From Agrocybe praecox (lineage: Eukaryota > Basidiomycota > Agaricomycetes > Agaricales > Agrocybaceae), in contig OZ024848.1 of NCBI GenBank assembly GCA_964017145.1, forward strand, positions 2,554,501 to 2,618,500: DNA of 64,000 nt. The letters are read 5' to 3'. Positions within the stretch are counted from its first letter, which is position 1. Every line of letters starts with the position of its first letter. The position numbers and the translations under genes were made by a program. The notes under the pieces are model-generated. The model searched no databases, was not told the DNA's origin, and saw only the letters and a list, made by a program, of their open reading frames with translations. Positions 54,396 through 64,000 of this stretch are shown here, piece after piece.

Positions 54396-54402
54396 TATAA
54401 AA
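54396..54402 (+). promoter_or_regulatory. TATA box of hydrophobin copy 2
   Basis: TATAAAA followed by GGCAGC lies about 108 nt before the ATG, as in copy 1. Confidence 0.6.
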
Positions 54403-54503
54403 GGCAGCAAAGGTTGTCGGTAAGTCTTCAGGATCTTAATCGACTTCCCCTACAGCATATTAATTCAGCTCTCAGCTAATTTGTCTAATTTCCAACATCT
54501 ACA

Positions 54504-54949
54504 ATGTTCTCCAAAGTTGCCATCATCATGACCGCCACCATGGCTGCCCTCGTCGTCGCCGGTGACTCGGAAATCAAGAACTCTTGCAACGGTGGCTCTA
54601 TGCACTGCTGTAGGTCGATGTTTGAATTTGTTTATTCTGGATTATGATTTTAATTTATGTCTAGGCAACTCGAAATTCGAGTCGAAATCGGAGGCGTCGA
54701 ACTGGCTCCATGAGCTGGTCGGTGCTACCGTCGACCCAATCAGTGGTCAAGCCGGACTGAACTGCAGCCCTATTACGGGCATTGGTGCTGGCAGTGGAGT
54801 ACAGTGCAATCAGCAGCCCGTCTGCTGTAGTGGCAACCACATGAGTTAGTCGTTCCTGTTTTTGAGTATTTTAGCAGGATTCTAATGATTTCTGTGTTGC
54901 AGAGGGACTCATCGTTGTCGGATGCTCGCCAATCAACGTCAACGCTTAG
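54504..54949 (+). CDS. Class I hydrophobin, copy 2
   Basis: Three exons from 54504 to the stop at 54947-54949 give a small secreted protein. The signal peptide is MFSKVAIIMTATMAALVVAG. All eight cysteines of the class I pattern are present: NSC, MHCCNS, GLNCSP, VQCNQQ, PVCCSG and VGCSPIN. It should self-assemble into amphipathic layers on hyphae or fruiting bodies. Relative to copy 1 it has two extra residues after the signal peptide (GDSEIKN against GDIKN) and many substitutions between cysteines, while the hydrophobic core GQAGLxCSPITxIGxGSG is kept. Both copies appear functional. It shares its TATA box and leader arrangement with copy 1. Confidence 0.9.
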
Positions 54950-55142
54950 ATTTTAACTTTGCGTAGATGGTAGTAGGAAGCATTTGTTTGCCTAGTTTAT
55001 GGATTTTATTCTGTATCGCTATATCCTCATAATATGATATCCCGAGCCATCAAGCTCGCCAAGTTTTGAACATTTTTGGTCCTGTAGGAGCCTTATTCTT
55101 GACTTCTATTTTTTAAACCTGTTTTTTACGATCTCAGAATTA

Positions 55143-55221
55143 CAATTCTTAAGAAAACACGGCAAGTGTTCGAGCAGTGGTGGGTCGCGTTGACGAGATG
55201 TACGCGACGGTCACATGTGCA
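55143..55221. other. Well-conserved block at the outer end of the right arm
   Basis: This is the partner of 22828-22902. It lies about 105 nt before the SFM1 start, so a promoter role for SFM1 is possible on this side only. Confidence 0.5.
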
Positions 55222-55326
55222 TGTGAAGCTGCGCATGTTTGGCCACACCCGGATTTCCGGTCAAAGTGCCCCGTAATATAATTTACTATCTAATCTCCTT
55301 TACTTTTCAACTTTTTTCCCGACAGG

Positions 55327-56312
55327 ATGGGATTCACTTATGTTATTGGTGTGCAAATATTGCTTCACTTTGCAAAATGCATATACTCACGCGAAATCGG
55401 TAGAGCACATGGAGGACGATGAGGAGACTACCAAATCCATTCCACCTTGGGTAGAACTTGAGTATGCGGTATTGTTGCCTTCAGAAACGATATTCAGCTC
55501 CAATATCTGATGCATTTTGGAAGCACATGCGCATGCTAGCAGGACCAGATGCCCACGTTAGATTCACGTCCTTGTCGAAGACATCAGCAGAATCCATAAC
55601 CGCTGCATTTGGGTCTGCTTCAGATGCAAGTTTTGCCAAATTCTCCTGTCATAGGGAAGGTGTACTCGATATCATGAAGGAGTGCGGAGTACCACTGGAA
55701 AAAGTGTGTCTCTTGGATCCGAGGGCAGAAAAAGAATTATCGCCCGAAGATGGCGATGGTGTATTCGAGTGGTTTTTGTTCGGGGTACGTTTCTCAAGAT
55801 TCTATAAGACGAGCAATACGTTTATTTAAACCCAGGGTATTCTTGGTGCGACTGGAAGAAATAATTTTTTTCGTTGAACATGGCTGAGACTTACTCTTGT
55901 AGGCGATGATCCTCCCCGAGACAGAACTTCTGAATTGAGAGTTCGTGGATTCCCTACTCGTCGTCTCGGGCCTGTTCAAATGACAACTGACACCGCTCTT
56001 GGAGTAACGAAGCTGGTAGTCGATGACAAGACACCAATAGATGGAATCCCCTACGTCGTAAGCATCGAAGGGGCTATTTGGTCCCAGTTATCTTCTAATT
56101 TTGCATTTCAGGATCACCCCACAATCACTTTCAATGCGAAAGAATCAGTTGAGATGCCCTTCAGTACGTGAAATCGCGTGTGTATTTGCTCCTCATCGTC
56201 CACTAATTCCACAACCATTCTAGGATACATCGCGGATGGCAAAGAGCCAAGGTTGCCACCAGGAATGAAGACGCTTCTCCACGAAGATCTCAACAAAGGA
56301 TTCGATTTTTAA
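55327..56312 (+). CDS. SFM1: SFM1-type SPOUT protein-arginine methyltransferase
   Basis: Seven exons join in frame: 55327-55348, 55404-55468, 55524-55784, 55836-55845, 55903-56057, 56112-56163 and 56224-56312, giving 217 residues, close to yeast Sfm1 length. Motifs are YVIEHMEDD, LEKVCLLDPRAEKELSPEDG, FEWFLFGGILGDDPPRDRTS, GPVQMTTDTALGVTK and the C-terminal LLHEDLNKGFDF. The GGILGDDPP part forms the SPOUT knot that binds S-adenosylmethionine. In yeast, Sfm1 methylates an arginine of ribosomal protein uS3 (Rps3). Exon 4 is only 10 nt long, but without it the GGILGDD motif is lost. The gene is intact and converges with ATG1. Confidence 0.9.
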
Positions 56313-56675
56313 TGTACACATTGTACAGCAACCAAAAAGAGGATGATCTACCTCGTAATACACAGAAAAAAGAGCTACAATGACCGATAAACTATAATAC
56401 AACAACAAGTAGTAGAAGAAAATGGGGGTTAAAATGATCATGGATAGTGTTTGACGATGCGATGCAAGTATGAGTGTTCATCCAGGAGAAAAATTGCAAT
56501 GTTGGTAAATAGGCAGAGAATTATGTCATGATATATATATAAGAGTACTCAGTCGTATCGTCAATCAACTAGCCGCAAAACGCAATCTAATCGTACAACC
56601 CGATAAAAAAAAAGGGAGAAATATTCGTTAGTAGAGACGCACAGAAATGAAATAGCTATACAAAAAAGAAACCAG

Positions 56676-59600
56676 TCATGGTAAAGATGTATTGGTGTGT
56701 AATGGACTAGACGGCTTTGAAGGTTTTGCGTCCCAAGGTGCAGGAATTCTAGCAACATCTGCCAGGTTCTGGTCTGCCCGCGCATCATTCACGCGATCGT
56801 AGTGATTCATCGCCATCCGTGCTCGGCAACGGACAAGGCGAAGCTTCGTCCGTTTAATCCCTGAAAAATATTAAGTACCAAACCATACAGTAAACGAGAA
56901 CCACTTACAAGTTGCAATAGTTTCCCGGTCTTCATCCATGAATGGGTTACCTGTCTGCAACAGATCGTCTTGTAGCGCATACAAGCACCATAAGGACTCT
57001 TCATACAACTTCTCGCACTCGTCAGGAGTTGTCATTTGGTCCAAAAGCTCTTTACGAGCAGCTGTTCGGCTCTGTTAATCATGTCAGATACCCTGTACTT
57101 TCATTGATTCATGGGAGATCGCTCTTACCAATACAAGAGCACGGTCATAAACAAGTTGATCAAGCCAACTCTTCGGTCCATCGTAAGTGACAGGAAGCCA
57201 AGTCTTCACCAAGGCAGCTCGATCGTTACATTTGATAAAATGCTCTTTGAACCAGTTCAGAGCTGAATAACGCAAACGTTCGTTAGCTGTGACATGCAAA
57301 CCTGAAAATGACTGGGAAAAGACTGACCATCATCAAACCCTTCGCTGACAACAAAATCGCCATCCGGATGGCGCATTTTCATGTGTTCTTGGAAGTTTCG
57401 CAGTTTGTCGATACCTTTCTGCGAAAATGACATCAATAGCATGTAGACGGCCACACATGTAACAGCGTTATATTCTGCCTCCATGTCAGCATGTTTCCGC
57501 CGTCGGGCTTGTTTCTCTGCTTCTCCTTCCCGTTTCTCGAACTTGGTAGGGTCAGGCAAAGGTTCTGCGCAAGATTCAGTAAGTAATGTACCTATTTTAC
57601 TTTTAATAGACTGCGGAACATCACTTACTCTGAGGAATTGCCTTCACATATTCATACATCTCATCAGCCCAATGCGTGAGAACGTCGGTCTTCTGGGCTA
57701 GTTCTTCCAATGAAGCAAGGAGTTCCTCTTCCAGAGGATCCCTCTCGGCGTCGGCTTCGAGAGGGATAATTTGAGGACGGCGGGGTGATGATGGTGTGCT
57801 AATATTTTCTCTTGATGGCGAGGAGGGAGAATTTCTGGAACCAGAATGCCCGAACAACTTCTTAGATGCGATGCTTAGCGCTCTGTTTAACGCATTTGTG
57901 GCAGCTCGGGACGCCATGGTAGAAGGAGAAGAAGATAACGGAGGGGGTGCAGCAATAGGAGGAGGTGGGAAGGTCATGTTGTGGTTAGTTTCGGAGGAGG
58001 GGGTGGAAGGGTATTCTGTGGTATAATCAAATGTTGAAGGTGCTCGTCTGTCATGAAGGGGTCGTCTAGGTTGCGCTGATATTTCTGAGGAATGACCAAT
58101 AAGCATATGAGAGACAGTATCGTTTTGGGAAGTACTCACCATCCACCGCTTTGTTAAACTCCACTGCTCTGGTGTCGCCCACGAGAACATATTCTCTTCG
58201 AAGATTTCCGTCCTCCTCTGTTTCTCCAGGAATGAACGAACCTTCGGTGGAAAGGCGTTTGCGAGTTTGTCTGCCTGTTACTAGTGTTTGTCTCTTGGTT
58301 GCGAGTGTTGTAGCAGGATCTGAAGAAGGGCTACTGAGTTTTGTTTATTAAATACGAAACGATAAAATATAACGGAGAGGGTTTACCCTTCTCGCGGTAA
58401 TACACCGTTGGCCGTCCTTGGACTTCCATTTGCTTCAGGACGTCGGAAATTGAACTTGCTAGGTGGGATCATGGCGTTTGGATCAAGGACTTCTGGTGGT
58501 ATCACCCTATGATGCTCGGGTGTCGGTGGCCTTCCCCCGTTCCATCCCCTTGATGACGAGCCCAGAGGTTCTGGTAAGGATTCCTGGGGTCTCGGGAACT
58601 TTGACTTGGCTAAAGCCGTACTGCCGAAGAAATCTTCGAAGCTAGCTCGTTCAGCGGGGTTGCGCTTTAGCAACGCACGTATAAGAGCCTTGATGTCGGG
58701 AGGTACAGGAAGGTCAGAGCTTCCCCCTCCTCCATTCTTGTTGGATGGCGATGTTGGATCTTCATCGGGAAATTTGACTCCTTTTGAGCTCTCGATCTTC
58801 TTGAGCAATTCTATGTGGTTCTGCGCTCGGAAAGGCGCCTTTCCAACAGCCATTTCGTACAGTACCGCTCCCACTGACCATAAGTCAGCTTTCGCATCGT
58901 ACTTCTCGTATCGAAGGATCTCAGGGGCCATGTATAAGCTATCCCACGATGGATTAGAGATGCTAGTGTATAAACTCGAATTCTGACTTACGGAGAACCG
59001 CACAATGTTTCCGCCATCATCGCATTTGGTAACGAGCGCGCAAAACCAAAATCGGCCACCTTCAAAATTGGGACACCAAGGGGGTGTCCCCTTGCGAGTT
59101 CTTCAGGGGATGCGGGGTTGAGCAGTAGGTTCTGCGGTTTGATATCCCGATGAATCAAATTACGATGCCGAAGGAATTTGAGAGCACGAGCTGAGTAAAA
59201 TGATTAACAGGGTTCACTTTCTACACGCAGAAAACTCACCCAGCTGCCTTAAGAAACTACGAACGGCGATCTCATCTAAACCTCCTGTCCGCGGGTGTGG
59301 ATAGTATTGCAACGCGGCACCAGGCGAGGGAACGTATTCAAGTCCTTCCACCCGACCGCGTTTCTTGATATAGTTGGTCAAGTCTCCTCCTGCGCAGTAC
59401 TCCATGATAAGATATATGTGCTTTTCGGCGCGCTATCACGAAGCATTGAACTCGTGAAGTATGCATAGAGACCGATAAACTCACGACTATATCAATCAAC
59501 CTCGTAATATGTCGGTGGGAGAGGGATTTGAGGATCTGAATTTCACTTTGCAAATTCTCAAATAGCTTTGTGCTGAGGTTATCGCGTTTGACGGCCTTTA

Positions 59601-59817
59601 TGGCAACTTGGTGTCGCGTTTCCTGGATAAATGTTATGTTCTGCTCTTTGTAGAATGTAGTATCTCATAGTCGTACCTCATGATAACCTTTGTACACTGT
59701 CGCGAAGCTCCCTTTCCCAATATCTTCACCGATTACATATGGTCGCGCATCATCGTCTTGCTGATTCTTGTTGCTCGTTGTTGGTCGTTTGAATGGCGGG
59801 GTTGTGGCATGCGACAT
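56676..59817 (-). CDS. ATG1: Autophagy-initiating serine/threonine kinase ATG1
   Basis: About nine to twelve exons run from the ATG at 59817 to the stop at 56676-56678, giving roughly 900 residues. The kinase domain shows [16 protein letters not shown] (glycine loop), [10 protein letters not shown] (lysine), [25 protein letters not shown] (catalytic loop), [11 protein letters not shown] and [16 protein letters not shown] long linker follows, with FRRPEANG and [19 protein letters not shown]. The C-terminal helical region ([41 protein letters not shown]) matches the MIT-type ATG13-binding part of ATG1/ULK. The kinase starts autophagosome formation with ATG13 and ATG17 when nutrients run out. 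No broken frame was seen, but the exact exon count is not determined. Confidence 0.9.
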
Positions 59818-59821
59818 TGAG

Positions 59822-60204
59822 CTAAATGGTAGCTTTACCGCCGTCGAAAGAGTGTGGAATGAAAGATAAGTTATATTCTAGGCACTTGCTAAGCACTTTC
59901 TTCAGCCGTAAGGCTTTCAAATGTGGATATCTGCGCCCGAATATCCCCACGAAAAGTAAGAGACAGAGGAATGCACCGAAGAGGCATGTTCCCGCTATCT
60001 GCTTACAAAGTGGTTGCCGGCCCGTAGCAAATATAGGAGCTTTTCTTTGCCTCTTCCGGGTCGTTTCGTACCATCATCAACTTTGTTTTTCTTGCTAGTA
60101 CTATGTGAAAGTGAGAACGAACTAGAGCTTCTGTAGTAAGTGGAAACACCCTGCCGCTCTATGTCTCTGCTGAGGAGGTTTTCTTCAGGATCTAACTCAT
60201 GCAT
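59822..60204 (-). CDS. Possible 99-residue single-span membrane protein just upstream of ATG1
   Basis: The ORF beginning MHELDPEENLLSRDIERQ at 60204 has a polar, Ser-rich N-terminus up to SHSTSKKNK. An 83-nt intron with a GTTGAT donor and AAGCAG acceptor joins it to IAGTCLFGAFLCLLLFVGI, one clear transmembrane segment, followed by a basic tail ending GGKATI. The stop lies only 4 nt before the ATG1 start codon, on the same strand. That leaves almost no separate ATG1 leader, so it may instead be upstream reading within the ATG1 transcript or part of a larger gene that lost its 3' end. The family is not recognised. Confidence 0.4.
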
Positions 60205-61052
60205 TTATTTCTAGTAGTCAAGATTGCTTTGACTTTTCCCATTGTCGCGAATTCCGCCATCCCTAGCCTTGCCAAATCCACCTCACTTGAGCTTTTTAGA
60301 AATGTCGAAAATTTTCGCGCCACTTATTAGGATTCCACGGCTCACGGTGTCCATGAACACTCGGGGCCACTAAAATAAATGGTCGTTGCAGTTTGCCCGA
60401 TTATACAAACAGGGCTATACTTCCTGGACTCAAAGGTGAAGTTGCCCCTTTTCTACACACGCAGTAAGCTTTTTTACACCGTGACAAGTACGCAGGAAGC
60501 CAACGCGACAAAAGCACGAGTCTCGACGACCTGGGAGAATATTGGACATGCAAAATAATGATTAGACCCGGAAACGCTTTGCTATGGATAACAGGTCCTG
60601 CCAGTGTAACTCCGCAAACAAATATTGTAGAAGTATTCTGTCTACCCCCAAGACGAACCCGTCAAATGCTTGGATATACTAGCCATAAATCTTCGACCTC
60701 GATACTGACCTCCGGCGCTTCTTTCTTTCGGGCAACAAAGCGTACCTCATTCGAAGAAACAAGGATGGGATTAAGAAACCCCACAGCATGAAGGCATTTA
60801 GACCTTGCGATACTTACGTCGAGATATTTTTGAATGGTCTCTTGGGGCATAGATCATGGGTCATAATATCCATGGTATACGTATGTGCTTGTTATTGGGA
60901 TTATACATGATGATATCTATACGGACTTTAAAGAACACTATTTTAACACGGACTGCATAAGAAACAGCCTTCACCCACCCAGCAGAAAATACGTATAGAT
61001 GGGGAAATATACAATATACTAAATATCCTTGTAGAAATAGTCTTGAAACGTA
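60205..61052. other. Intergenic stretch
   Basis: Only weak frames are seen. One at 60662-60850 on the minus strand begins MPQETIQKYLD before a GTAAGT donor, which could be a first exon, but nothing downstream supports it. Confidence 0.4.
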
Positions 61053-62969
61053 TCATAGATAGTTGAGACCAGTAACGAAGAGGGTAAGAAGGAAGACCAG
61101 AGGTCCACCTGCGCTCGAAGCGAAGGTGTTCCTTTCTGCATTTCCGCTTTTGTGCTTACGGCCCGTCGCAGTTGGCCTGGCAGCAGTGGTGGTGGGGGCC
61201 AAGCCGGATGCTTCATTCTCTGCGAAAGGCTGATCCCAGAGGATGAAAGGCTCCTTCATAAATTCCGGATACGGGGTCTTGATGAATGACAGATATGTTC
61301 CATTAGTATCTCCAAATACGGAAGCGATAGCTGCGACGTTGGGGTAGAGTTCACTGGCATTACCCGTTTCGTTGCTCGCAGCGGCAGGAACGGTCATAGC
61401 AAAGTCGAGGGCGGTCTTGATGCTAGCACCGTTAATAGTTGGCTTTTGCCAAACGGTCGTATTGGGATCGGCGTACTGAGCGATACGTGCGTTGGTCTAT
61501 TAACAAAAAAAAGCCTCGAGGATGAGGATGAGTTAGATGAGCTTCATTGACTTTGGAACGTACGATCATGGCAGCTAGATTGTATGCTCGGTAGTGGTAT
61601 GGGCGAGTACGTACGGCTTCTAGAGGCTATTCGCTCATGTTAGAATGTCATGATATTGGGAATAGAACGAGTTATCACTTACTTGCTCACCGTTCGCCGC
61701 GATTTGGTTCATGTAAATACCATCGAAGTAAGCATTGGTGGCGTCCTTAGCGCCTTGGGTATCACCGACGACAAGCTTTAATGCAGCTAGCTGGTTGAAG
61801 TAGAAGCTCCCATGATTGCTAATCATCATCATCGAGTCCATAAGTTTGTTTTTTTCAAAACAAGATAAATGTACCTACTTAGTCGAATTACGTTCCTGAA
61901 CAGCGATCTTGGTAGTTTCGAGCCAGGTGATGTATCCTTTCGACCATGCAATCATCTGGTTGTCAAGATCGGTTGTCCACGCCGTGCTCGCCCCTTTGCG
62001 GAGGATAAGAATAGCAGAAGCGATTTTGGAAAGTGCTCTCAGGTCACTGATAGAGAAACGTCAGCTTCTATATCTTATTTGGTCTCGATGATCTTGGCAA
62101 ATGGAAAGAGACTAACACAATACCGCTGTGGGTCCCAAGTGTGCCATTACCAGGACCGCGGTGCACCTGGCCGTAGTTGAGATTTGGGTTCATCTTAGTG
62201 GCGGCATCTAGAAACCATGCGCTGATGAAGCGAACTGGCATATGAAAAAAATTAAAATCCAGGACGTCTGGACTATAGACCAAGACCATAACGTTACGCA
62301 CCGGCGTTCTGTTCGTAAGTAGACTTATCGACAATTGGGAGAACGTTTTGCGGGTCCAATGCCCACGCAAGCGCGTTGTAAAAGACAGCTTCTGCCATAT
62401 CCTGGAAGTCTCCGACATTGTTGACAATGAGCCGTGCGTCGGGATTGAATTGGCCATCGCGGGATACATATTTACATGTTACCCAGACTAAAAAAGAGGG
62501 AATTCTTTGAGTTGATAATCATTCGTACAGAGAGAGCCACTGACTTTGCTCAGGCGTAAGCTCAGTCGTATTTCCTGCCGATGAACAGTCAGGCCACCGG
62601 CTATGTATATAGGAGGGGAGATAAAATCAACATTAGGATAGATCATTAAGCAAAGGACGTACTAAGGAGCCCAACTCAAATAATCATGCATGTCTCCAGA
62701 AGGCGGGGCGGCTTTCTTGTTTACCACAGCTACAGACAACGTGTTAGGAGAAGAACAGCGATAAGCTAAGTGGGCTTACACCACGGCCCCTTGGCTGCAA
62801 GACTTCTTGCCCATCGAACAATTTTAACTTGCGCCTGATAGGTACTAGCGCCAAATTTTTTGGCAAGAATGTAGTCGGGGTCGACGAAATCGTTAGCAAA
62901 TGCGGGTTGAGCGACAGCCGCTGAGAAGATTGAAGAGAGAAGGGCGATATGAAAAAGCGTGAGGCGCAT
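61053..62969 (-). CDS. Secreted alginate-lyase-family (PF05426-like) protein with GPI-anchor-like C-terminus
   Basis: The gene reads in several exons from MRLTLFHIALLSSIFSAAVA (signal peptide, 62969) to the stop at 61053. Landmarks are PSGDMHDYLSWAPYRWPDC, RDGQFNPDAR, NALAWALDPQNVLP and SNHGSFYFNQLAALKLVVGD. This is the pattern of the alginate-lyase/polysaccharide-lyase fold, with an Asn-His pair near the centre. The C-terminus has a Ser/Gly-rich stretch (FASSAGG) followed by a hydrophobic tail, as expected for a GPI anchor. The protein should act on uronate-containing polysaccharides at the cell surface. The true substrate in fungi is uncertain; glucuronan is one possibility from related PL families. 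Introns checked keep the frame. Confidence 0.8.
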
Positions 62970-64000
62970 GACGAGCACGCGCGGTATGGTTCGACAAGTG
63001 CACTTGAAGAAGAGAGGAAAAAGGTCAAGGAGAAAGAGGTGGAGGGCGTGTCGTGGTCAAATACCAATCAATAAGGCACATTATAAAGGCTCGCCGTGCT
63101 GTTATATTTCCATGTTGGATGGTAAGATCGTCAAAGATTATTAGGCGGCCAGAGTCATTTTGCTTGGAATTTGCTTGAAATGGTCTCTGATTCCGAACCG
63201 ACCAACTAATTATGCGGTCAAGTTCGCCGTTTCAGATGTTTTGGCCAGTGAAGTTTGGCCAGGCTGCGTTGACGTCTTCCAAGTTCTATGAACTTCTAAC
63301 AAGGTTGATCATACCATCCTCCTGTCTTTATTTCAAGGCATCGTAAACGGCGGGTGGCCATTGTATGTAATGTCCCGTTTGAGACGCGATAAGGATTGCT
63401 TGACAAAATGAACGACTCTTGTGACTCTTGCCCGCGACCGTCAACCTTTCGCCTGGCCACACGAAAAAGTGTATTCACGAATCGTTGTGAATCCGACAAA
63501 CACATTGGAAGTGATCTTGTGGGTAAAGACAGAGCGGGGCCAAAAAGCCTGATACCAGTGCTGGTGCTGAGCGCTGAACGTTGAACGTTGAACACTATTT
63601 GGTTGGATAGTTTTCATTTGTGATGTTTTTTGATATTACGCAAATTGCCAGATAAGGGAGTTTCAGTCAATTAGGAGACGTCCCACAATGTAGGCTGGGG
63701 CCAGCATTGTGAGTTTAATGGATGTCCCTTCGGTAGGTGAGTTGGCTACAAGACTGGATGTATGACTGGAGAAGGATGTGGTACGAAAGAAAGGACTGCG
63801 AGCTGACGTATTACGACCTTACCTAAATTAGGTCGCCCAATATGCAGTCGCAGAGAAGATGTTGCAACTTGCGACAGGCAGCTACCATACCTAACGAACG
63901 TCTATTTTTGTAGGCACTCACCGAGTACATATCATTTAGTTCCATCCGCATCCCAGCCTCGTTCAATGGTCTTTATGGCCTTCGACCTTCCATGGGACGC
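62970..64000. other. Right-edge intergenic stretch
   Basis: No gene is supported. A short tandem GAACGTT-type repeat lies near 63575-63592. Confidence 0.45.

Larger units (their letters stand above)
52459..55232 (+). repeat. Right arm of a 2.8-kb inverted segmental duplication
   Basis: This is the plus-strand partner of 22815-25661. It covers the secreted-protein gene from its first intron onward, about 1.3 kb of shared non-coding sequence, hydrophobin copy 2 and sequence up to about 95 nt before the SFM1 start. Divergence is uneven, with coding exons and the outer 75-nt block best kept. Confidence 0.85.

Overview
The window looks like nuclear DNA from a mushroom-forming basidiomycete (Agaricomycetes). 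Its genes are split into many short exons by introns of about 45-65 nt, and the gene set fits that group: class I hydrophobins, type-B carboxylesterases, an HMG-box regulator, a NACHT protein, a fungal-type kinase-like pseudogene and orphan multi-pass membrane proteins. I placed splice sites by hand from GT/AG signals, reading-frame continuity and family similarity. No RNA data or database search supports them.

Left part (1-22 kb): a membrane-protein gene cut by the window edge, an intact 12-exon amino-acid/GABA permease, an HMG-box factor, mitochondrial ribosomal protein bL28m, a GH5 glucosidase of the ergosteryl-beta-glucosidase type, a kelch protein with an AT-hook-like segment, and two tandem type-B carboxylesterase/lipase genes separated by a decayed Pif1-like helicase.

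Middle part (22-55 kb): the most unusual feature is a pair of inverted, diverged segments of about 2.8 kb (about 22.8-25.66 kb and 52.46-55.23 kb). Each carries an intact class I hydrophobin gene. Each also carries a small cysteine-containing secreted-protein gene, complete on the right and broken on the left. The 26.8 kb between them holds conserved genes: a C2-domain protein, a long disordered coiled-coil protein, an OMA1-like mitochondrial protease, a glutathione S-transferase and a membrane protein with an acidic tail. It also holds relics and accessory genes: a multi-pass membrane pseudogene, an apparently frameshifted small-barrel protein, a NACHT P-loop protein and a second Pif1-like relic. 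Two short intronless ORFs (26.6 and 36.5 kb) share a DPx4Fx2RAFx2L motif and may be an undescribed microprotein family.

Right part (55-64 kb): conserved genes again. These are an SFM1-type SPOUT methyltransferase, the autophagy kinase ATG1 with a possible small membrane-protein gene ending 4 nt before its start codon, and a GPI-anchor-like alginate-lyase-family protein.

The genes do not form one pathway. The window is a mosaic of single-copy housekeeping genes with pockets of duplication and decay. Several exons are very small (10, 11 and 15 nt) and two introns appear to use GC donors.
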